A DNA stretch of 25,298 nucleotides from Bacillota bacterium (lineage in GTDB: Bacteria; Bacillota; Clostridia; Acetivibrionales; DTU013): assembly GCA_023411715.1 (NCBI GenBank), contig JAEYOM010000006.1:1-25298 (forward strand), written 5' to 3'. Below the pieces are notes generated by a model, which was not told where the DNA came from, searched no databases, and saw only the letters and a program-made list of their open reading frames with translations. A program made the position numbers and the translations under genes. Numbering within the stretch: position 1 is the first letter of the stretch; each line of letters starts with the position of its first letter. Shown here in pieces: positions 17,434-23,845 of this stretch.

Positions 17434-17886
17434 GTGGGTACAAGGCAGTTTGTCGTATTTACGATCAATGATGAGGAATTCGGCTTGAACATTGAAAATA
17501 TCAGCAGCATCGAAAAAATGCTCGATATCTTCAAAATACCCAATACACCGGATTATATCGAAGGCTTGGCCAACCTGAGAGGAAAGGTTCTGACTGTCTT
17601 CAATCTCAGAAGGCGCTTCAACCTGGCCAGCCCGGAATTTGACGAAAACACGAAGATCATAATCGCAAACACATCGGTATCAGAGATAGGCATCATAGTG
17701 GACGGGGTCAATGAAATTATCAAGGTGGAAGACGACGAATTCGACCCGGCGCCGCAGGCGCTCAGCAATGTCAGGGACAGATTCCTGAGCGGCACGGCCA
17801 AGGTCGGCGACCGCCTCGTACTTATGCTAGACCTTGAAAAGGTACTTACGGAAGAGGAAATAAAGTCGGCGAAGAAGTCCAAATAA
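17434..17886 (+). CDS. cheW: CheW-like chemotaxis coupling protein
   Basis: A single CheW domain, the adaptor that links methyl-accepting chemoreceptors to the kinase CheA at the inner face of the membrane. The domain fills residues 5-140: QFVVFTINDEEFGLNIENIS, the core GLANLRGKVLTVFNLRRRF and IGIIVDGVNEIIKV. It ends with a lysine-rich tail, EEEIKSAKKSK. At 150 residues it is a normal CheW with no CheY or CheA fusion. GTG at 17434 follows AAGGAGGGG. It stands 84 bp after argJ and no other chemotaxis gene is visible, so it may be a stray coupling protein rather than part of the main chemotaxis operon. Whether it is the main CheW cannot be told. Confidence 0.9.
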   Translation: MGTRQFVVFTINDEEFGLNIENISSIEKMLDIFKIPNTPDYIEGLANLRGKVLTVFNLRRRFNLASPEFDENTKIIIANTSVSEIGIIVDGVNEIIKVEDDEFDPAPQALSNVRDRFLSGTAKVGDRLVLMLDLEKVLTEEEIKSAKKSK

Positions 17887-17888
17887 TT

Positions 17889-18413
17889 TCAGACGCGGAC
17901 GCCTGCAATATGCAGGAATCTGACGTACGCAGGTTCGAATTCCATAAGCCTGTAATAATCGGTATCAAAAGTATGGGCGGCGATCAATATGCCGTCCTTT
18001 CCTTTTTTGTTTTCCATTTTGACGATCACCGGAGAGTGGTCGAAGCTCCTGCTGTCGGAGAATGATATCTGTGCCAGGTCCCCCGGCTCCGCATCCTCAG
18101 CATCCACTTCTTCGGCAAAGGGTCCCCTGCCCTTGTTTCCGATTAAAAAGTCAAAAAGATAATTCACCCCTGTCCATGAAGCAGTTCTGCTAACCGAATT
18201 GTCATAATACCAGCCGTAGACAGGAGTGTGGTTCATTATGCCGCTTCCGGCAAAAATACACTGCGAAGCAAAATTGGTGCAGTCGCCGCCAACCTTTTCA
18301 AAGTCAAAATAGGCCGGATTCCTTGCATAAGCCCATTTATGCGCGTACTGAAGGGCCTTTTCCCTGTCGTATTGCAGTATTGCCATGTCCCTGCCGTAAT
18401 TGACATAATCCAT
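17889..18413 (-). CDS. Amidase-domain protein (Amidase_6-like)
   Basis: A 174-residue protein matching the putative amidase domain (PF12671 type) found in Firmicute cell-wall or sporulation-related proteins. The likely nucleophile is C45 in GGDCTNFASQC, with H126 in FDHSPVIV as its partner; YDREKALQYAHKWAYARNP at the start is also typical. No signal peptide or wall-binding domain is present, so either it acts inside the cell (for example in the mother cell or forespore) or it is a stand-alone catalytic unit. ATG at 18413 follows AAGGGGAT. It converges on the cheW-like gene with only 2 bp between the stops, and it is divergent from pstS. The substrate is unknown. Confidence 0.8.
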   Translation of the reverse strand: MDYVNYGRDMAILQYDREKALQYAHKWAYARNPAYFDFEKVGGDCTNFASQCIFAGSGIMNHTPVYGWYYDNSVSRTASWTGVNYLFDFLIGNKGRGPFAEEVDAEDAEPGDLAQISFSDSRSFDHSPVIVKMENKKGKDGILIAAHTFDTDYYRLMEFEPAYVRFLHIAGVRV

Positions 18414-18468
18414 ACTTCGATCCCCTTAAGACGTTTTCCCATTAATATATGCTGATAGCTCCTCAAAA

Positions 18469-18507
18469 TTAACCTGAAGTTAACAATACATTAATTCTCG
18501 CTTAAAA
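18469..18507 (+). promoter_or_regulatory. Pho box: four TTAAnn repeats at exact 11-bp period
   Basis: TTAACC (18469), TTAACA (18480), TTAATT (18491) and TTAAAA (18502) start exactly 11 bp apart. Bacillus PhoP binds direct repeats of TT(A/T/C)A(C/T)A spaced about 11 bp, so this is a strong candidate PhoP site. It lies between the amidase gene and pstS, 135 bp before the pstS start. A TATATG at 18524-18529 is a possible -10. The two most upstream repeats match best. Confidence 0.82.
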
Positions 18508-18556
18508 AAACGGAAATAAGATGTATATGTAAACCGAAAGAAACAGGCGATAAAAC

Positions 18557-18570
18557 CCGGACCGGTCCGG
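18557..18570. repeat. 14-bp perfect palindrome in the pstS leader
   Basis: CCGGACCGGTCCGG is its own reverse complement. It lies downstream of the Pho box and 71 bp before the pstS start, in an otherwise AT-rich leader. Its role is unknown; it could form a hairpin or bind a dimeric protein. Confidence 0.6.
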
Positions 18571-18575
18571 ACACG

Positions 18576-18604
18576 TCGTTATACCGGTAGGTTCGTTATA
18601 CCGG
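18576..18604. repeat. 12-bp direct repeat, 17-bp period, in the pstS leader
   Basis: TCGTTATACCGG occurs at 18576-18587 and again at 18593-18604. Both copies end in CCGG, the element that also builds the adjacent palindrome. The block sits immediately before the pstS ribosome site region. Confidence 0.6.
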
Positions 18605-18640
18605 AAAGTTTATAAAGTAATAAATAGAATCAGGAGGATT

Positions 18641-19537
18641 ATGAAAATGTTATCACTCAGAAAAAAATCGTTTACATTAATCGCATCGGCATTATTATCG
18701 GCAGTATTGCTTACGGCATGCGGCAGCAGCCAAACTCCCGCGGGAGACGACAGCTCGTCAACCGCCAACAATGCAAATGCCGGTAAGCTGTCGGGTACTG
18801 TGACCGTCTCGGGCTCAACTTCAGTACAGCCGCTTGCACAGGACCTGGCAGACGTTTTCAATGAAACTTATCCCGGCGTATCCGTTGAAATACAGGGCGG
18901 CGGCTCGAGCCAGGGGATCAAGGACGTGACTGACGGGACCTCCGACATAGGCGAATCCTCACGTGAGCTTACTCCGGAGGAAAAAACAGGACTGACTGAA
19001 CACGTGATAGCATATGACGGAATAGCGATCGTGGTCCATCCTTCAAACCCCGTTACAAACCTGACTAAGGAACAAATCCAGAAGATCTTCAAGGGTGAAA
19101 TAACGAATTGGAAGGATGCAGGAGGGAAAGACCAGGAAATACTCGTAGTAGCCCGTGAAGCAAGTTCAGGCACAAAGACTGCATTTGAAGAATTGCTTGG
19201 ACTTCAGGAAAAGCAGAACGGCCAGACGGCATCCCTGGTTAGAAAGGATGCGCTTGTAGCGGATGGCAACGGACCGGTCAAGGCAAACATATCTTTAAAG
19301 GAAAATGCGATAGGTTACCTCTCCCTCGGTTTCGCCGACAGTACAGTCAATAAAGTCACCATCGATGGTGTGGAATGCAGCGTTGATAATGTCAAGAACA
19401 AAAGCTACGCGGTATCGAGACCTTTCATGATGTTGACAAAGGGCAATGTCAGCCCCGAAACGCAGGCCTTCCTGGACTTTATCAAAAGCGATGCAGGCCA
19501 GGAGATCGTTGGTAAAACATACATTACCGTAAAATGA
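18641..19537 (+). CDS. pstS: Phosphate ABC transporter substrate-binding lipoprotein PstS
   Basis: PstS captures inorganic phosphate outside the membrane and passes it to PstCA. A lipoprotein signal (SAVLLTACGSS, lipidated Cys27) is followed by a Ser/Asn-rich linker and the PBP-like domain. Phosphate-binding signatures are SGSTSVQPLAQDL, QGGGSSQGIKDV and REASSGTKTAFEELL, with EQIQKIFKGEITNWKDAGG between the lobes. At 298 residues the length is typical of Firmicute PstS. The ATG at 18641 is right after AGGAGG. It is the first gene of the pst-pho cluster and lies downstream of a clear Pho box, so it is probably induced by phosphate limitation. Confidence 0.97.
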   Translation: MKMLSLRKKSFTLIASALLSAVLLTACGSSQTPAGDDSSSTANNANAGKLSGTVTVSGSTSVQPLAQDLADVFNETYPGVSVEIQGGGSSQGIKDVTDGTSDIGESSRELTPEEKTGLTEHVIAYDGIAIVVHPSNPVTNLTKEQIQKIFKGEITNWKDAGGKDQEILVVAREASSGTKTAFEELLGLQEKQNGQTASLVRKDALVADGNGPVKANISLKENAIGYLSLGFADSTVNKVTIDGVECSVDNVKNKSYAVSRPFMMLTKGNVSPETQAFLDFIKSDAGQEIVGKTYITVK

Positions 19538-19589
19538 GCCGGGGATAAATCACTAACTGAAGATACGCTTCAATAAATACAATGGCGAT

Positions 19590-19619
19590 GGGCTGCAGAT
19601 TATCGAATATCTGCCGCTC
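19590..19619 (+). terminator. Intercistronic stem-loop between pstS and pstC
   Basis: GCAGAT (19595-19600) pairs with ATCTGC (19609-19614) around an 8-base loop, and GGGC/GCTC extends it by four pairs (one G-U) past a single mismatch. No U-run follows. In pst operons such hairpins can keep pstS mRNA more abundant than the permease part; here that is inference. Confidence 0.4.
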
Positions 19620-19674
19620 AATGGTCATTTCAGGATATGAATGACTTTATTCCGTAAATGGAGGCAAATGTTTT

Positions 19675-20550
19675 ATGATATCAAATATAAGGCGAAAGCT
19701 GCTGGAAAGGATAATAGAAGCGATTTTTCTCGTTTGTGCGGCTTTATCCATACTGTCGGTCATCGTTATAACGATATATGTCTTTGCCAAGGGCTCTCCC
19801 GCAATCTTTAAGGTAGGAGTGCTCAATTTTCTGTTTGGTGCGGTCTGGCAGCCGGAGGCCAACGAATTTGGAATACTTCCGATGATAATATCAAGCGTTC
19901 TCGGAACTATCGGTGCCATAGTAATCGGTATATTTATAGGCCTATTTACGGCGATATTCCTTGCTGAGCTCGCACCGAAAAAACTCGCGGGGATCATACG
20001 TCCGGCTATTGAATTGCTTGCCGGCATACCATCGGTAGTCTTTGGATTTTTCGGCCTTATGGTACTGGTGCCCATCATTTCGAAATATTTCGGAGGAGCG
20101 GGCAACAGCCTGCTTGCCGTAATTATAATACTTTCGGTAATGATACTGCCCACCGTCATCAGCATGTCCGAGACGTCTATCCGAGCAGTTCAGCCCACCC
20201 TTAAGGAAGGCTCGCTTGCATTGGGAGCCAGCCATATACAGACGATTTTCAGGGTCATCCTCCCCGCGGCAAAATCAGGAATAATGGCGTCTATCGTACT
20301 GGGCACAGGAAGGGCTATCGGCGAAACGATGGCAGTCATACTCGTCTCGGGCAATACGGCACTGATACCGCACGCCATCACCGACAGGGTCCGCACGATG
20401 ACTGCGAATATCGCACTCGAAATGGGCTATGCGAACGGACTGCACCAGGAAACACTATTTGCAACGGGCGTAGTCCTTTTCATATTTATAATGCTGTTGA
20501 ATATAGCGCTCAATATATTGCTCCATAGAAGGGACGGTGAAGAAGCATGA
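19675..20550 (+). CDS. pstC: Phosphate ABC transporter permease PstC
   Basis: One of two membrane subunits of the phosphate channel. It has about six transmembrane helices, the first at residues 12-37. Typical PstC features are the N-terminal loop FLFGAVWQPEANEFGILPMI, the helix region ELLAGIPSVVFGFFGLMVLVP and the EAA loop LKEGSLALGASHIQTIFRVI followed by LPAAKSGI. At 291 residues the length is normal. ATG at 19675 follows GGAGG with a slightly long spacing of 10 bases. The last four bases overlap the pstA start (ATGA), which points to translational coupling. Confidence 0.96.
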   Translation: MISNIRRKLLERIIEAIFLVCAALSILSVIVITIYVFAKGSPAIFKVGVLNFLFGAVWQPEANEFGILPMIISSVLGTIGAIVIGIFIGLFTAIFLAELAPKKLAGIIRPAIELLAGIPSVVFGFFGLMVLVPIISKYFGGAGNSLLAVIIILSVMILPTVISMSETSIRAVQPTLKEGSLALGASHIQTIFRVILPAAKSGIMASIVLGTGRAIGETMAVILVSGNTALIPHAITDRVRTMTANIALEMGYANGLHQETLFATGVVLFIFIMLLNIALNILLHRRDGEEA

Positions 20551-21398
20551 CCAATCCGTCGGCAAGACGCAGGATCTCCGACCGTATACTCACAGGCCTG
20601 GCCTGGTTCTGCGCATTCGTTACCGTCGCCGTACTGGCGTGGATACTGATATATGTAGTAATAAAGGGGGCCGGCCATATCAACCTGGCTTTCCTCACGA
20701 CAGCTTACAAGCCCGTCAGGAATCTTTACGGCATATATCCGATGATAATCAGCACATTGATGATCATTGCCGTAACTGTGATTATTTCAACGCCTATAGG
20801 TATCTGCTCCGCCATCTACCTTGTCGAGTATTCGAAGCCGGGCAGGCTGGTAAATGCGATCCGGTTCGCAACAGAAACGCTGGCAGGGATCCCCTCGATC
20901 ATTTACGGTCTCTTCGGCCTGATATTTTTCGTCATCGCACTGCATCTGAAGTATTCCATTTTATCCGGTGCACTGACGCTGAGTATCATGGTGCTTCCTA
21001 CAGTCATACGCTCGACCGAGGAAGCGCTGAAATCCGTGCCCATGTCATATAGGGAAGGCAGTTTGGCGCTTGGCGCCTCAAAGCTTAAAACAGTAACGCG
21101 TGTAGTGCTTCCGTCGGCGATCCCGGGCATACTGACGGCCGTAATTTTGAGCATCGGACGAATAGTCGGAGAAACCGCCGCAGTCTATCTTACCGCAGGT
21201 TATGTACCAAACGTGCCCTCAAGTATAATGCGGTCAGGCAGGACATTATCGGTACATCTGTATACGCTCGCCAAAGAGGGTATATCTTTCGATCAGGCTT
21301 ACGCTACGGCAACAATACTTGTAATTATCGTAGCCATAATCAACTTTATTGCCACCCGGCTTGCCAAAAGGCTCTCAAGAGCAACAACAGGCGATTGA
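20547..21398 (+). CDS. pstA: Phosphate ABC transporter permease PstA
   Basis: The second channel subunit, partner of PstC. It has six predicted transmembrane helices (first at about 13-38), the PstA-typical IYGIYPMIISTLMI-like segment (NLYGIYPMIISTLMI), ETLAGIPSIIYGLFGLIFF, and the EAA loop YREGSLALGASKLKTVTRVV with LPSAIPGILTAVIL after it. At 283 residues it is of normal length. Its ATG overlaps the pstC stop by four bases, and GGTGAAG within the end of pstC serves as ribosome site. It is followed by pstB after 17 bp. Confidence 0.96.
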   Translation: MTNPSARRRISDRILTGLAWFCAFVTVAVLAWILIYVVIKGAGHINLAFLTTAYKPVRNLYGIYPMIISTLMIIAVTVIISTPIGICSAIYLVEYSKPGRLVNAIRFATETLAGIPSIIYGLFGLIFFVIALHLKYSILSGALTLSIMVLPTVIRSTEEALKSVPMSYREGSLALGASKLKTVTRVVLPSAIPGILTAVILSIGRIVGETAAVYLTAGYVPNVPSSIMRSGRTLSVHLYTLAKEGISFDQAYATATILVIIVAIINFIATRLAKRLSRATTGD

Positions 21399-21415
21399 TA
21401 AGGAGGTTGCATTAT

Positions 21416-22171
21416 ATGAATATGCAGAAAATTTCAACAAAAAACCTGAACCTTTTTTACGGCGACGTACACGCCTTAAAGAGCGTCAGTATAGACATTC
21501 CGGAAAACCAGGTAACTGCGCTCATTGGTCCTTCCGGCTGCGGAAAGTCCACATTCCTCAAAACACTCGACCGTATGAATGACCTCGTAGCAGGAGTGAG
21601 GATCACAGGAGACGTTTTCCTGGATGGTTTGAACATATATGGTCAGTGTGATATAGTTGAACTTAGGAAGCGGGTTGGAATGGTCTTCCAGAAACCCAAC
21701 CCCTTTCCGATGTCCATTTACGACAACATTGCCTATGGCCCCAGGATACATGGTCTGAAAAACCGATCGCAGCTGGATGGGATTATAGAAAAGAGCCTGC
21801 GCGACGCAGCCTTGTGGGATGAAGTCAAGGACAGGCTCAAAAAAAGCGCGTTGGGGTTGTCAGGAGGGCAGCAGCAGAGGCTTTGCATAGCAAGGGTACT
21901 GGCTGTAAACCCCGAAGTCGTTCTCATGGATGAACCGACTTCCGCGCTGGACCCGATTTCGACAATGAAGATAGAAGATCTGATAGACGAGCTTAAAGAG
22001 AAGTATACAATCATCATCGTTACACACAATATGCAGCAGGCAGGCAGGATCTCGGACAAAACGGCATTTTTCCTGCATGGCGAAATAGTCGAATCCAGCG
22101 AAACAGAGGCCATATTCAGCACACCCCGTGACAAGCGTACGGAGGACTATATTACAGGTAGATTCGGTTAA
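21416..22171 (+). CDS. pstB: Phosphate ABC transporter ATP-binding protein PstB
   Basis: The cytoplasmic ATPase that drives phosphate import. All ABC motifs are in place: Walker A GPSGCGKST (residues 38-46), Q-loop Q92 (FQKPNPFPMS, the PstB-specific form), signature LSGGQ (148-152), Walker B VVLMDE (168-173) and switch H204 (VTHNMQQA). At 251 residues the length is usual. ATG at 21416 (MNMQKIST) follows AAGGAGG; a TTG extension to 21395 would overlap pstA and lacks a site. It follows pstA by 17 bp. The stop codon coincides with the first base of a tandem hairpin repeat that separates it from phoU. Confidence 0.97.
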   Translation: MNMQKISTKNLNLFYGDVHALKSVSIDIPENQVTALIGPSGCGKSTFLKTLDRMNDLVAGVRITGDVFLDGLNIYGQCDIVELRKRVGMVFQKPNPFPMSIYDNIAYGPRIHGLKNRSQLDGIIEKSLRDAALWDEVKDRLKKSALGLSGGQQQRLCIARVLAVNPEVVLMDEPTSALDPISTMKIEDLIDELKEKYTIIIVTHNMQQAGRISDKTAFFLHGEIVESSETEAIFSTPRDKRTEDYITGRFG

Positions 22172-22267
22172 GCGGGATGTTTAGCGCCCTTAGGCGCGGA
22201 TTTTCTTTAAAACATCCAAGCAGGATGTTTACCGCCCTTGAGGCGCGGGTTTCCTTTAAAACATTCA
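22171..22267 (+). repeat. Tandem 48/49-bp hairpin repeats between pstB and phoU
   Basis: Two adjacent units, 22171-22218 and 22219-22267, differ by five substitutions and one single-base insertion. Each carries an outer inverted repeat (GGATGTTT / AAACATCC or AAACATTC) enclosing a GC hairpin, GCGCC-CTTA-GGCGC in unit 1 and a weaker CGCC-CTTGA-GGCG in unit 2, followed by a T-rich stretch (ATTTTCTTT, GTTTCCTTT). Unit 1's closing AAACATCC can instead pair with unit 2's opening GGATGTTT across AAGCA, giving a mutually exclusive fold. The phoU ribosome site AAGGAGGG looks like the start of a third, degraded unit. Confidence 0.75.
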
Positions 22268-22283
22268 AGGAGGGATATTTGAT

Positions 22284-23051
22284 ATGGTGGCAAGACATTC
22301 TTTTGATCAGGGGCTTGAAGAGCTTCACATGGATCTGATAAAAATGGGGAGCCTCGTTGAGGAATCGATAGATAACACGATAATAGCGTTGAAAAAGCAG
22401 GACGTCGAGCTTGCAAGGAATATTTTTCAGAACGATGACATTATCGATGATTACGAAAAGAAGATCGAAAAAAAGTGCATGAACCTTATCGCAAGGCAGC
22501 AGCCGCTGGCCAAGGATCTTCGTACGATCAGCACGGCGCTGAAGATCATTACAGATATGGAACGTATCGCCGACGCATCCTCGGATATTGCAGAGATTAT
22601 ATTGCGCATGTCCGGGAAAAAATATATCAAACCGCTCATCGACCTGCCAAAAATGGCCGAACTTGCCAAGATCATGGTAAACAAGTCCATCGATGCGTAT
22701 GTGAGGCAGGATGCGGATCTGGCTGAAAAAGTCTGTGCAAGCGATGATGATGTGGACGCACTGTTCAATAAAGTTATTCTTGAGCTTATCAATCTTATGA
22801 GAAACGATCCCAACACAATCGAACAGGGCGTCGATCTAATGTTCATAGCCAAATATATCGAACGTATGGGTGATCACGCTACCAATATCGGCGAATGGGT
22901 CGTCTTTAACGTAACGGGAGAGCACGATCACCTGGCAAGGCTGTACCACAAGGAATCGGCGCATGTCCCTCCCTATGCCGATATCGAACTTGACGGCGAC
23001 AAGGGCGGAAAAGAAAGTGCCGTCAAAAATAATGGAGAAAGCGATATATGA
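22284..23051 (+). CDS. phoU: Phosphate signalling protein PhoU
   Basis: PhoU ties the state of the Pst transporter to the PhoR kinase and restrains phosphate uptake. The protein is two three-helix PhoU repeats: residues about 10-100 (DLIKMGSLVEESIDNTIIAL, ARQQPLAKDLRTISTALKII, DMERIADASSDIAEI) and 115-215, where the second repeat has the matching YIERMGDHATNIGEW. The ERIAD and ERMGDHATNI motifs carry the metal-binding residues known from PhoU structures. A charged tail of about 30 residues follows (ELDGDKGGKESAVKNNGES). At 255 residues it is slightly longer than the usual 215-235 because of this tail. ATG at 22284 follows AGGAGGG. phoP begins 62 bp downstream. Confidence 0.96.
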   Translation: MVARHSFDQGLEELHMDLIKMGSLVEESIDNTIIALKKQDVELARNIFQNDDIIDDYEKKIEKKCMNLIARQQPLAKDLRTISTALKIITDMERIADASSDIAEIILRMSGKKYIKPLIDLPKMAELAKIMVNKSIDAYVRQDADLAEKVCASDDDVDALFNKVILELINLMRNDPNTIEQGVDLMFIAKYIERMGDHATNIGEWVVFNVTGEHDHLARLYHKESAHVPPYADIELDGDKGGKESAVKNNGESDI

Positions 23052-23113
23052 AAGTGGCTGAAGCAGTTTCCGGTTCGAATATGGTGGAATAATATAATGG
23101 TGCGGGGTACGGA

Positions 23114-23827
23114 ATGTCAAAGGAATTGATTTATGCAGTAGATGATGAGGTCCATATACAGCAGCTGATACAATACAACCTTGAGGCAAGCGGTTTCAAA
23201 GTGACCGTTTTCGACAATGCGGAAAAGCTGCTGGAGGCAGTCGGAAGTACTCCCCCTGCATTATTTCTGCTGGATATAATGCTGCCGGGCATGGATGGTC
23301 TTGAACTTTGCAGGAGGCTGAGATCCGATAACAGGACTAAAAACATACCCATTATCATGCTCACCGCTAAAAGTGAGGAATTTGATAAAGTTCTGGGTCT
23401 GGAACTTGGTGCGGACGATTATCTGGCGAAGCCCTTCAGCGTGCGCGAACTTACAGCCAGGGTCAAGGCCCTGCTCAGAAGGACTTCCGCGGCAGCCCCT
23501 GAAGAAACTGATATACTGAGACACGGCGATATAGAGATAGACGCCGCAAGGCATGAGGTTTTTAAAAAAGGCAAGCTGATAGAAATGCCGCTAAAGGAAT
23601 TCGAGCTGCTCAAGCTGCTTTTGCAAAACAAGGGCAGGGTACTGACGCGCGAGCTTCTGCTCGATAAGATCTGGGGTTACGATTATTATGGCGAGACTAG
23701 GACTGTCGATGTACACATCCGTTATCTCAGACAGAAAATTGAAGATGATGATAACAAACCGGTATATATCGAGACTATACGAGGAATAGGCTACAGGTTC
23801 AGCGACAAGGACGGAGTAACCGTCTGA
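23114..23827 (+). CDS. phoP: OmpR-family response regulator PhoP (PhoB)
   Basis: The DNA-binding regulator of the phosphate response, named PhoP in Firmicutes and PhoB in proteobacteria. The receiver has acid residues D10-D11, phospho-acceptor D54 (LFLLDIMLPGMDG), T84 (MLTAKSEE) and K106 (DDYLAKPFSVRELTARV). A linker leads to a winged-helix OmpR domain (residues about 130-235) with LKEFELLKLLLQNKGRVLTR, WGYDYYGETRTVDVHIRYLR and ETIRGIGYRF. At 237 residues it is complete. ATG at 23114 follows GGGGTACGGA. Its placement with pst, phoU and phoR supports the phosphate role; the Pho box before pstS is its likely target, possibly autoregulating this cluster. Confidence 0.92.
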   Translation: MSKELIYAVDDEVHIQQLIQYNLEASGFKVTVFDNAEKLLEAVGSTPPALFLLDIMLPGMDGLELCRRLRSDNRTKNIPIIMLTAKSEEFDKVLGLELGADDYLAKPFSVRELTARVKALLRRTSAAAPEETDILRHGDIEIDAARHEVFKKGKLIEMPLKEFELLKLLLQNKGRVLTRELLLDKIWGYDYYGETRTVDVHIRYLRQKIEDDDNKPVYIETIRGIGYRFSDKDGVTV

Positions 23828-23845
23828 CCGGGGCGGTGTAACCAT

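Noticed and set aside
17902..17916. CCTGCA-ATA-TGCAGG hairpin at the cheW/amidase convergence, considered as a terminator
   Set aside because: It lies inside the amidase coding end, has only a three-base loop and no T-run on either side.
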